Of a DNA stretch of 64,000 nt, positions 44,685 through 53,900 are shown one piece after another. The notes under the pieces were generated by a model that worked only from the letters and a program-made list of their open reading frames with translations, did not search any database and was not told the DNA's origin. The stretch is taken from contig NZ_JARXXA010000002.1 in NCBI RefSeq assembly GCF_029892785.1, positions 1-64,000 of the forward strand, written 5' to 3'. This DNA comes from Parabacteroides sp. PH5-46 (GTDB lineage Bacteria; Bacteroidota; Bacteroidia; Bacteroidales; Tannerellaceae). Each line of letters starts with the position of its first letter. Positions within the stretch are counted from its first letter, which is position 1. Both the position numbers and the translations under genes were made by a program.

Positions 44685-47294
44685 ATGAAGAGTACAGAGA
44701 GACTATTACATATTGCATGTATAAAAATCATGAAATGGATGATGCTTTTGGCAATCTTTTTTGTGTCTTGTACTAGTGAAACAAAAATAGAAGAACCATT
44801 CCTTTCTTCAGAAGGAGAATTCCTGTTGAATATACCGTTAACCCGTTCCACTGATAATATTGAAGATAAGATTAATCGTGCACGGATGTTTGTTTTTGAT
44901 CATACAGGCACGCAAGAAACATTAGTGAATAGTTATAAGGTTAACCGTGATAAGGATGAGAATATTTCTTTTTCTGAAGTTGTGCAAATAGGGACTAGGG
45001 ATGTTTATTTGATAGCAAATGAATTAATAGCAAGAGAATGGGACGATCTGAATGATATAGAAAGTGCTCAGAGTCTAAAGCAACAGACCATTGATGTTTA
45101 CGGGCTTCCTCTTTTTTATGATGCTTATGATGATAATTTAATACCAATGATTGGTATATATGAAGATTTACAGATTACAGAAAAGGGAGTTAGCCAATAC
45201 GGAAACCCTGTTGATCTGACAAATACTATCAAAGGAACCGTAGAGCGTTTATATTCAAAGGTCACATTGAACCTCTCTTGTGTATTCAGTGATTTATCTT
45301 CCGGGAAAATTCCTATCCGGATTGAAAGTATAAAGGTTTGCCAAATGCCAAAGAAAATATATCTGTACCCAACAGCTTATGCAGGTAATACAACTAATGA
45401 CTTTCTCAATGAAATGATATCCTTATCCGGTGGAATAGTTGAAAACCCGGATGGCTTTGAAGGAGATTTTGAATTTTATATTCCGGAACATATTGTCAGC
45501 AATAAGCAATTCCGGACATACATATCTGTAGTTGCCAGTATGATTTCTGATCCCTCCCAGAAAACTGAATACAAAATAGTCATAGGAGATGGTATCAGAG
45601 ATGGAAATGGCGAATATATGAGGAGTGATAATGTCTCACTTGAAGATTTACGTATAAGTCGTAATACCCATTATACTTTTGCGACGAAAATTACAGGCTT
45701 TAATGGGGGCGGAGTGGAGATTCACTCCCGCGTAATACCCTGGGCCTTCAAAGAATTACCTGGTGATCTTTTAGGGCGAAAACTAAATGTAGCAGCCATT
45801 AGTACGAAGGCAAGTACTATGAGTACAACACGTATTCATTTCTGGTCTAATCAGCCGACTGTTTTTGTTGAGCCTGTTGGATATTTAGGTACAACCGGAA
45901 CAGAAACGTTTAATGTAAATGAATATTTTGCCGGACTTACAGGTGATGATACGTCTAACTTTTATTACGATCCTGTTTCGGGTAATGGATACATAGATTT
46001 CAGCCCTATACGGACGGAGGCTACCGAATGCAGAATATATCTGAATGCCGGCGGTTTGAAAAGGAATATTCTGGGTGTGATAGAACCTGTTGCTGTAATC
46101 CCTTCAGAGTGGGAAATCAGTCCCTATGTAGGTACATTCCATCGCAATGACGAGGTAGGCGAACGTATCATATATGGCAATGGTGATGGCAAATGGACTG
46201 CCGAAGTTGTGAAATGGACACACGATCAGGGAACAAACCGGATAATCCTGGGAAAAGGTATGGGATTAGACAATACCTGCTGGGTGAAACTAAGCAAGAA
46301 AAAAAGCCTTGATCCGAAGGTCGGGACAAATAATGCCGGGAATCCTGAAAGTTATCCGGTTCTGGATAGTGATGCCGAACCACTGGTCAGCGGAGATGGT
46401 ACTATCTATTTCAGGGTAGGTTTAACCGGAAAGTTATCCGGTACAAATCCGAGGCCACGGTATGCAATGATAAAGCTAACTTACGCAAATGGCAAGAAGA
46501 CCTCGTATCTTTATGTAAGACAAGGTGAAACACCAGACTTTGTGTATTATAGGTCAGAGTCTTTATATAAGCCGGATAATTCATTCCTGAAAATTAGAGA
46601 TAATGCAAAAAAGTTTACGGTTTATAATATAACAGCAACTGCTTATCCGAATGCTGATGTAGATATGGGTCTGTTTTCCGGTGGCTTTACAAAATATCCA
46701 ACTCAGGTAGGACATCTTTTCCAATGGCCCAAATCAAAAGCATGGGTGCCGAGAAATGCAGTGTCTGGTTGGAGCAGTACCGATCCCGGTATCAAATATT
46801 CAGAAATATGTCCTCCGGGTTATAGAATACCTATGAGCGGACAAATCTCAACTTCGCCAAACCCATACGCTCCTTTTGTTACAGAGTTTCTGGAAAGTTT
46901 ATTCCAGAAAACATCTACGGATTACACAGTTCCAGACGAGGAAAATTCTATCTGGGGATATTATGCCGACGGATACTTTGATCGCTATGAACGGAATGAC
47001 GAGTCCTTTGTCGGATCCGGAACCAAGATAGCTTCTAGAGGACATATATTTTTTAATATAGCTACTTTGAACTCCCTCTTTTTTCCGGCAACAGGAGGAT
47101 TGTCTATGAATGGTCAATATTTGAATACCGGTGTGAGCGGAAATTATTGGGGTTCGTCCCTAGTAGATAAACAAAGCGTACCGAGAATGGCTAAAACCAT
47201 GAGGCTTTCAGCTTCCGGTGTCACTTTAGAGGACACGTATGTGACTTTCGGATACCCTGTGCGGTGTGTGACATATAATAATGATGATTTGTAA
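44685..47294 (+). CDS. Large minor fimbrial subunit with C-terminal FISUMP-like domain
   Basis: The 869-residue lipoprotein has a lipobox in FFVSC (Cys at about 29). The N-terminal half shows fimbrillin strands (RARMFVFDHTG, DVYLIANELIA, RLYSKVTLNLSC), a middle Ig-like repeat region, and the last 250 residues resemble the Fib_succ_major domain: GHLFQWPKSKAWVPRN, ICPPGYRIPMSG, GNYWGSSLVDK, FGYPVRCVTY. This combination is seen in accessory or tip subunits of Bacteroidales pili, where the terminal domain is exposed and may bind a ligand. It is the largest gene of the operon. Confidence 0.8.
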   Translation: MKSTERLLHIACIKIMKWMMLLAIFFVSCTSETKIEEPFLSSEGEFLLNIPLTRSTDNIEDKINRARMFVFDHTGTQETLVNSYKVNRDKDENISFSEVVQIGTRDVYLIANELIAREWDDLNDIESAQSLKQQTIDVYGLPLFYDAYDDNLIPMIGIYEDLQITEKGVSQYGNPVDLTNTIKGTVERLYSKVTLNLSCVFSDLSSGKIPIRIESIKVCQMPKKIYLYPTAYAGNTTNDFLNEMISLSGGIVENPDGFEGDFEFYIPEHIVSNKQFRTYISVVASMISDPSQKTEYKIVIGDGIRDGNGEYMRSDNVSLEDLRISRNTHYTFATKITGFNGGGVEIHSRVIPWAFKELPGDLLGRKLNVAAISTKASTMSTTRIHFWSNQPTVFVEPVGYLGTTGTETFNVNEYFAGLTGDDTSNFYYDPVSGNGYIDFSPIRTEATECRIYLNAGGLKRNILGVIEPVAVIPSEWEISPYVGTFHRNDEVGERIIYGNGDGKWTAEVVKWTHDQGTNRIILGKGMGLDNTCWVKLSKKKSLDPKVGTNNAGNPESYPVLDSDAEPLVSGDGTIYFRVGLTGKLSGTNPRPRYAMIKLTYANGKKTSYLYVRQGETPDFVYYRSESLYKPDNSFLKIRDNAKKFTVYNITATAYPNADVDMGLFSGGFTKYPTQVGHLFQWPKSKAWVPRNAVSGWSSTDPGIKYSEICPPGYRIPMSGQISTSPNPYAPFVTEFLESLFQKTSTDYTVPDEENSIWGYYADGYFDRYERNDESFVGSGTKIASRGHIFFNIATLNSLFFPATGGLSMNGQYLNTGVSGNYWGSSLVDKQSVPRMAKTMRLSASGVTLEDTYVTFGYPVRCVTYNNDDL

Positions 47295-47315
47295 TCATTT
47301 TAATTATGTAAGGAA

Positions 47316-49007
47316 ATGAATATTAGAAAATTTATATATTGCAGCATAGCTTTCATTCATCTTCTGATCATCTCTTGTACGAATGAAACCTTACTTCCCT
47401 CAGGTAACTTACCTGAAGGAAGTGTACGCATAGAACTCTTTACTGGTTTTGAAGAGTATATGCCGGCCTTTACCCGTGCAGGTCAGGCTGATGAAGAGGA
47501 GATAGATGATAGACCTTGGATATTTGTCTTTGAAGGTACTGCCGATAACGCGCTTTTTACAGAAGTGCAGCAAGCCTATGTTTCTGATGGCAAAAGTCTT
47601 GTTGTTCTTCAAAAGAATAATAATCCATGTCAGTTGTTGATTGTTGCAAATGCTCCGGATCAGTTTTCTAATGAACAAGGGCAAGTAAAAACATTCAACA
47701 AGCAGGAGTTGGAAACAACTTTGGGCGGGAAAACGTTTAAGGCGGCTATTGAAAGCGCCTTTTTAACAGCTCCGCTGTCGTCTCCTGTTCAAGCGACTGT
47801 CCCTTATGCTAAAGAGATAGCTCCTAAGCCACGCATCCCCTTATCCACAGTATTATCTGTTGCTTCTATCAATTCGACTACTAAGTTGGGAGAGATGAAT
47901 AATAAGTTACTCCTCAGCCGTATTGTTGCTAAAGTAACTGTACAGGTTGAATCCTCATCTGGCTTTGTATTACGGGGAGCAACTATCCTGAAAGCTCCCC
48001 GTCAAGGGACTTTCTGGAGAGATCATAACTGGGCGATCACCAGTAATGCGCTGAATCAAACGGATTATGTCAGTAATACTACAACTGATGGTACATTAGG
48101 CATCTCAGCCGCGATAAATAATTCAACCCTTTCGAATCCGATCTATGTGTATGAATCCCTTTACCGTGAGAATACATCATTGGTTGTATTCGGACAATAT
48201 AACGGACAAAATTGTTTCTACCGGCTTGCTTTTAAAGATGCTAGCGGCGAAATCAATATTGAGCGGAATAAACAGTATCACTTTCTGATAAAGAAAATAG
48301 ATCGTATGGGAAGTAGCTCCTTGGCTAATGCGAAGAATGAGCCTGAATCCAATATCGAATATGAGCTAAGTACGGTTGATGATGATATCTCACATGATAT
48401 AGAAGATAATGGTGTTTATTTCTTAGGGGTGAGTAACTCTCAATTTGAGATTTATCATCATAGTTCACTTCTGTTGAATAATGTGGTTGCTTTTTCTATT
48501 TCTACAAATGCAACGAGTACTATGTTAAGTGGTGAAACGAATTCTATTAAGATTAATAATTCAACAGGAACTATTCTGCTGACGAATAAGGTTAATTTAG
48601 CAGCTACGGCTAATACTACGGCAAGAACAGATGTGAAATTAGAGGTATCGCCGGTGTTTGGAGTAGGAGAAGAGAGGACTATAACTGTAACATTGGGAAC
48701 TCTTCAGAAGTCAATAAAAATTCGACGGCATGCAAGTATACCTAAAACAGCATCTGTCTTTACATTTAGTCCCGACGTTTATATAGCAGAAATTGTTTCG
48801 AGATTTCCTTCAGGCTCTTCGTGGGTTTTTCTTTCCGATCATTTGAATCCCACTTTGGGTAATAATAGCGATATGATTGTAGACCGCAATATATATGCCC
48901 ATTTTTCAACGAATGGCACAGGTATTCTACGTACTGCCCTGCTTTATGTTTCACATACAGATTCCAGGCAAGGGAGAGTTAAATACCTGATGGGTCAACA
49001 AAACTAA
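47316..49007 (+). CDS. Minor fimbrial subunit (fimbrillin-like lipoprotein)
   Basis: The 563-residue lipoprotein has a lipobox in LLIISC (Cys at about 21). It then shows SVRIELFTGFEEYMPAFTRAG, an Arg-containing donor-site region, WIFVFEGTADN, LLIVANAPDQF and SRIVAKVTVQVESSSGF, the usual strand order of Bacteroidales fimbrillins. The C-terminal part is Ser/Thr/Asn-rich with an Ig-like region. It ends the operon 22 bases after the large subunit and is followed by a weak G-rich hairpin. Tip or shaft position is unknown. Confidence 0.78.
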   Translation: MNIRKFIYCSIAFIHLLIISCTNETLLPSGNLPEGSVRIELFTGFEEYMPAFTRAGQADEEEIDDRPWIFVFEGTADNALFTEVQQAYVSDGKSLVVLQKNNNPCQLLIVANAPDQFSNEQGQVKTFNKQELETTLGGKTFKAAIESAFLTAPLSSPVQATVPYAKEIAPKPRIPLSTVLSVASINSTTKLGEMNNKLLLSRIVAKVTVQVESSSGFVLRGATILKAPRQGTFWRDHNWAITSNALNQTDYVSNTTTDGTLGISAAINNSTLSNPIYVYESLYRENTSLVVFGQYNGQNCFYRLAFKDASGEINIERNKQYHFLIKKIDRMGSSSLANAKNEPESNIEYELSTVDDDISHDIEDNGVYFLGVSNSQFEIYHHSSLLLNNVVAFSISTNATSTMLSGETNSIKINNSTGTILLTNKVNLAATANTTARTDVKLEVSPVFGVGEERTITVTLGTLQKSIKIRRHASIPKTASVFTFSPDVYIAEIVSRFPSGSSWVFLSDHLNPTLGNNSDMIVDRNIYAHFSTNGTGILRTALLYVSHTDSRQGRVKYLMGQQN

Positions 49008-49069
49008 AGAAATTTTATTTTTATGTTAGTCTTTGAGAGGGGGGGCCTGTGAAGGTCTCCTCTTTCTTC

Positions 49070-50032
49070 TTAAAGCTGCTCTATTATCTCCTGTTGTTTT
49101 TTGAAAAAGAGTATTCTGTTTTTTTCCGCGCTCTCGGATATTCGTATAGAAGCTGCTCTTATAGCTTTTGTTCCGTTGCGGGCATTTTCTGTAATCTTCT
49201 TATTATAAGAACATAGTCTCTGAGAAAAGTTGATCGGATATATTGCGCAGTAATATTTTTTTCCGTACAAGTAATAGCGTGTAGCTCCTAAGTTTAAGGT
49301 AGAGATGTATAATTCAAATTTATTATCTGTACCAGGATATTTCCCTTCCATAGCTAGTTCCTCCAACATTTGCAAAGCGTCCAGCAATTCTTCTTTTAAT
49401 GTTTTTATAAAAGCTGTAGGTAATTTATCCACACTTGCAAAATACTGAATGTCATGTACCAGATCGGAGAAGATAGATTCGTTCAATATGTAGAATGAAT
49501 GCTTTATTTGTTTGAAGTGATTGGTAATCATATTCATATGATTGCTTATCTTCTCGGATGCGTCAGATTTTTTATGATAATCCAGCGTTTTTTGATCGTT
49601 ATAGTAGTATCCCCACTTCAGAAAAGAGAGCTGAGAAATATGTGGGTATAGCCCAAATAAAGCTTTGGGTATCGAATCTATTATAGCTCCCAACTCTGTT
49701 ACCGGCTGACTATTGAACAAATTGAGGAAGTTGTCAATTGAAGAAGTCCGGTTTGGGATAATACCGAATTCAAGCGTATCAATATCTGTTTCAAGGATAA
49801 ATGTATTATCAGCCACTTGACTGTTGCATAAGCTATCCAGAGAAATTTTGTAATGGGAAGATAATAATCCGATTTCATCCACTGTAAATGGCGTCTCTCC
49901 TGATAATCTACGGTATATACTTATCTTTTCCAGCTGAAGTATCCGCATTAAATCTTCTACCAATAATGATTTCCGTGGAAACTTGTTGATCAACGCCAAG
50001 CAGAACTGTTTATTTAAAGATACAGTGTTCAT
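49070..50032 (-). CDS. HTH regulator, paralogue 2 of 3
   Basis: The 320-residue protein is homologous along its length to the 38656 and 59506 proteins: HTH (LVEDLMRILQLEKISIYRRLSG), KFELYISTL at about 240, and C-terminal RISESAEKNRILFFKKQ. It is convergent with the fimbrial operon and divergent from the 50292 sigma gene (259-base gap). Together with paralogue 1 it brackets the fimbrial genes, suggesting control of fimbriae or of the neighbouring sigma factor. Confidence 0.75.
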   Translation of the reverse strand: MNTVSLNKQFCLALINKFPRKSLLVEDLMRILQLEKISIYRRLSGETPFTVDEIGLLSSHYKISLDSLCNSQVADNTFILETDIDTLEFGIIPNRTSSIDNFLNLFNSQPVTELGAIIDSIPKALFGLYPHISQLSFLKWGYYYNDQKTLDYHKKSDASEKISNHMNMITNHFKQIKHSFYILNESIFSDLVHDIQYFASVDKLPTAFIKTLKEELLDALQMLEELAMEGKYPGTDNKFELYISTLNLGATRYYLYGKKYYCAIYPINFSQRLCSYNKKITENARNGTKAIRAASIRISESAEKNRILFFKKQQEIIEQL

Positions 50033-50180
50033 TTTTTTATAAAAACGGTTATTTCTGTATTTCTATACAAATATAATAATTTTTGCAATCAAATCTTTTA
50101 ATTATCGACTATTTTGTGCAATAAATCGGATATATGTGTTAAGAAAATGAATAAACTTCATTTTATGCAATAAATTATGA

Positions 50181-50212
50181 TTGAATTACAGAATATGAAA
50201 AATATAAATTTG
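50181..50212 (+). promoter_or_regulatory. Promoter of the orphan ECF sigma gene
   Basis: TTG at 50181-50183 and TAAATTTG at 50205-50212 are separated by 21 bases, a good fit to the Bacteroidetes TTTG-N19-21-TAnnTTTG promoter. A start near 50219 leaves a leader of about 70 bases. Upstream there is a GCAATAAAT direct repeat (about 50110 and 50167). Confidence 0.55.
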
Positions 50213-50291
50213 CTTATGTTCAAGAAGTGTCTTGTTTGTGTATTTTGATATTTCTACTTTTAGCTGATAATAATCATATTCTTCTTACGCA

Positions 50292-50849
50292 ATGAATATT
50301 GGCACCAAAACTGATAAACTGAATATGGATTTTGAAATGCTTGCTAAACTGAGAAAAGGCGATACAGAAGCATTTAATTACGTATATACCTGTTTTAAAA
50401 CTCCGATTACGCGGTATTTGGAATCCATTGTCCACTCATTAGAATTATCACAAGACATTTATCAGGAATTGTTGTTGCAAATATGGAAAAATCATGAGTC
50501 TATTGATCCTAACAGGAATTTCAAATATTACCTCTATCTCTCGGCAAAGAATATGGCTATAGATGTATTGAGGAAAAGGAAGTCAGCTGTTGAGGTGGAC
50601 TTAGAAGATGATATTAAAGATAACTCACATGTTGAAGATAATCTTCATGCAAATGATACATGGAACATAATCGCCAATACGGTTAAAAACATGCCTCCTC
50701 AGCGCAGAAAGATTTTTATATCCAGCCGGATACATAATATCCCGAATGAGAAGATAGCCGAGCAGCTAAACATTAAGAAAAATGCGGTGGAGAAGCATCT
50801 TTCCTTTGCCCTTAAAGATATCCGCACAGTTCTGAAGAGTCAATCATAA
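50292..50849 (+). CDS. ECF sigma-70 family factor without adjacent anti-sigma gene
   Basis: The 185-residue protein has sigma region 2 (about 20-88, LSQDIYQELLLQIWKNHESI) and region 4 (about 125-180, MPPQRRKIFISSRIHNIPNEKIAEQLNI, HTH in KKNAVEKHLSFALKDI), shown in pieces. An internal ATG (codon 12) is an alternative start. No FecR gene follows; a terminator comes directly after. It is close to the fimbrial operon and to HTH paralogue 2, and may control surface structures or respond through an unlinked anti-sigma factor. Confidence 0.9.
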   Translation: MNIGTKTDKLNMDFEMLAKLRKGDTEAFNYVYTCFKTPITRYLESIVHSLELSQDIYQELLLQIWKNHESIDPNRNFKYYLYLSAKNMAIDVLRKRKSAVEVDLEDDIKDNSHVEDNLHANDTWNIIANTVKNMPPQRRKIFISSRIHNIPNEKIAEQLNIKKNAVEKHLSFALKDIRTVLKSQS

Positions 50850-50853
50850 AAAC

Positions 50854-50886
50854 GGCTCGTTACTTATTTTTATCAGGTAACGAGCC
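50854..50886 (+). terminator. Intrinsic terminator of the orphan sigma gene
   Basis: GGCTCGTTAC (50854-50863) pairs with GTAACGAGCC (50877-50886) and is followed by ATTTTTATTT, a clear rho-independent terminator that confirms a single-gene unit. Confidence 0.9.
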
Positions 50887-50941
50887 ATTTTTATTTGCTC
50901 ACGGGCGAAAGAAAATAGCTGGTGAGCTATTCAAACCTCTG

Positions 50942-53900
50942 TCACTTCTTCTTTTTTATCTGATCCAATATAAAGGGATCCTTTATCTTCTGGTCTTCTG
51001 CAAAAAGGATGATCTTTGAGAGAATCTCGGCTGTCTTGGGATCTTCGTCCACAAAGGGGAGGAAGAGGCGTCCGCGATGTTGCGAATGGACGGGCAAGAC
51101 TGCGATGGCCGAGCCTGCCTCCTGGTGGATTACACCACTTCCCAGGTGGATGTTATAGTTACCCAAGGTGCCGGTAATAAAGGCGAAGTTCTTTTCGAAG
51201 CGTACGTTTGTCAGCTTGAAGAGCGGCATCGTAAATTCAACAATGGCTCGTCGCATTTCAATAGTAGAATGGCTGGCTTCCGGATCCACACCTCCCACGT
51301 GGGCTACACTAACGGCCAGGTCTACATCACGCATGACTTCCGAAAAGAGTATGTCGGGGATTTTTTCAATCGGGATCTGCTTATAGGTTTTTCGGTCGTG
51401 GAAGGCCACCCATTCCAGTGTGGGAGCTTCGGCATCGGCGGGGCTGAACCAGTCGGCCAGGGCATAAATACTGGCTACAATGTTCTCCTTATAATAGATC
51501 TTTTGCAATCCTTCCTCGTAATTGGCTACCCAGCGGCGGCTTTTCAGTACGGCAACGGTTTTCTGCGGCTGTATCTGGTGGCCGGCATAGCGGAGTGAAT
51601 GCGTCATCGGACGTTCTTCTTCTGTCTTTACGTACAACTCACGGAAAACTTGTTTGAACGGTTGGCGTATCTTGTTATCAAAGAGATAACGTTGATAATT
51701 CGCCCAAACATCCTGTTTATACAAGTCGAAGGGATGCGCGATCCGTACTTCTGTCGTGGGCTTCTGAGCCTGTGTTTCCCCATCGGCTGTGACGAGTGAC
51801 TTGTCGTGATAAAAACCGGCTTCTCCTTTTTTATTGACAAAGATGAGGTGTTTCAGCAGCGGCCAGACCACCGGGTTTTGCGTCAGTTCTTCCAGTTCTT
51901 TGATCAGGAAGAATGTTTCATCCTCCATGGATTGCTCCAGCATCAGGCGGGAACGAGAGTATTGGTCTTTCAGCTTTTTATGGACATCTTTCAACTCGGC
52001 GATGTAAGCATCTTTCTTCAGTTTGGCGGGAGCGCTATTCAGTTCCTTGCCTGCTTTGACGTAATGAATAGACGACTTTCCTTCTTCGTCAATGCTCACG
52101 TACACTTCCACACCCTCTATTTCCTTGGGTGTAAAGTACCCTTGCATTTCTTTAATCAAGGCTGTCTCCATGCTCCACGTAAGGCGGGTAACATCACTGT
52201 ATCCGGCGTTACGGGCCAGGTTTTGCATGCCGATATTTACTGCTTTCTTTTCGCTCTCCTGACGTTGCGCACCAAAGGTTTTGCTTTCTTTCAGGAACTG
52301 TTGCAGATACTGGTAACGTTCTAGCAAATCGGCATTGCTTTTCTTATTCAAGGGGATCAGGCAATACGCCATCAGGAGGTCTTTATTTCTTTTGTCAGCA
52401 ATCTGTTTTTTTGTTTCTTTTGGCTCCAGTTTGCCGTTTACGGCATCTGCGTATTTGCGGGCACGGGTATGTCCGGTGCCGGAAGAAATATACTTCGCTG
52501 CATCATATACTACGTCAAAGCGCTTTTCGCCGATTTCATTGTAGGCCTCTTTAAACCAGTTGATGTCGAAAGCTCCGGCTTTCAGGTCTTCTACGTCAAT
52601 GGGAGTAAAGCGGGCAATGATGGCTTTCTTTCGGTCGTCGCACCACTCGTTCAGGTGGGCATGGAAGTAATATCCGGCGCTGTATAAGCCTTGCCAGCCG
52701 ATGCATGCTTCCACCATCTCCAGCCATTGAGGAGCATACATTCCGGCCTCTACCAAGCGCTCTTCTTTGATTCCTGAACCTTCCAGTTCTTTCGCCAGTG
52801 TTTCCACTGTATCTGTTTCGGCAAGGAAGCAGCAACGCAAGAGTTTGCTCAATACTTCCTTCTTGGTATACTTGGAATTGTAGTAATAGTCTGATCTTCC
52901 AAAGGTGTCTTTTCCAAAGGCTTTTAGTATGGCAATCAGGATATGTGCTCCTTCAATCCGTTCCAGCTTCATAGCCAGTTTGGATACTTCGGTAGCAGAG
53001 TCTCCCCGCTTCAGTTCAATGTCTAGTATGCGGGTAGTAACTTTCTGCATGATTTCTTTCAAGCCGGAAAAGTCCGCATCTTCTTTAATGTTTAGTTTCT
53101 TCAGTCTCCAGGGAGCCAGCTTGCCGGTAAAGAATGTAGAGGCATTACTGATTTCGTCTTCTGCCTTGATCCGCACCATCAACTCTCTGATTACTTCCGT
53201 CTCCGGAATCAAACCCTCCATGTAGGCTTTGCTGAAGTCGAAGATAGAGAGATGCGAATCCGGGAACGAGGCGATTATTTCGGTATCCAGGTAGTCGGCT
53301 TTTTGATAGTAGAGGTAGCACAGTGTGAAATACTCGTTGAAATACTTTTCGGCAACATCCCCTTTGGGCGGATTCCCGAACCAGAATGAAATAGTCGAAT
53401 GCTGATATATAAATAGCGTACGATTTTCTCCCTCTTTATGCCAGTAATCTTTGTAGAGATACGTTACCCGTGCATTTTGCTTGTCCATGTATGGAAGGAA
53501 GGCAAGAAGGATATTCCGGGATACTTTACGAACATACGCTTCATCCCAGTATTCATGAGCTAACAAAGGAATCAGGCGTTTTATAATATCTGCATAAGGC
53601 AATTTGCTTATTTTCTCTTTTAAGCCTTTCAGGTCGAAGCCATAAAACTTACGTATTTCGGGAAGAAACTTCTCATCCATTGTTTCATATACACTGTTGG
53701 GAAAATCATTTTCTCCCCAGTTGGTAGAACTGGCAAAGTATAGTTGGAGCATTTGCTCGAAGCTGTCGATTTCCTGCGTATAGAATTCCCTCCAAAGATC
53801 TGCCAGTGGGTAACGATTCAACTCGTTTGGTTCGTCTTCTTCTTTCTTTATTTCCAGCAGGTTGTTGCCCAATAGGAACTGATAGCCGTAATTGCCGGTA

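Noticed and set aside
51077-52324. Two open frames of 172-173 residues opposite the DUF4132 gene
   Set aside because: Both are shadows of the giant gene on the other strand; no signal, domain or ribosome site supports them.
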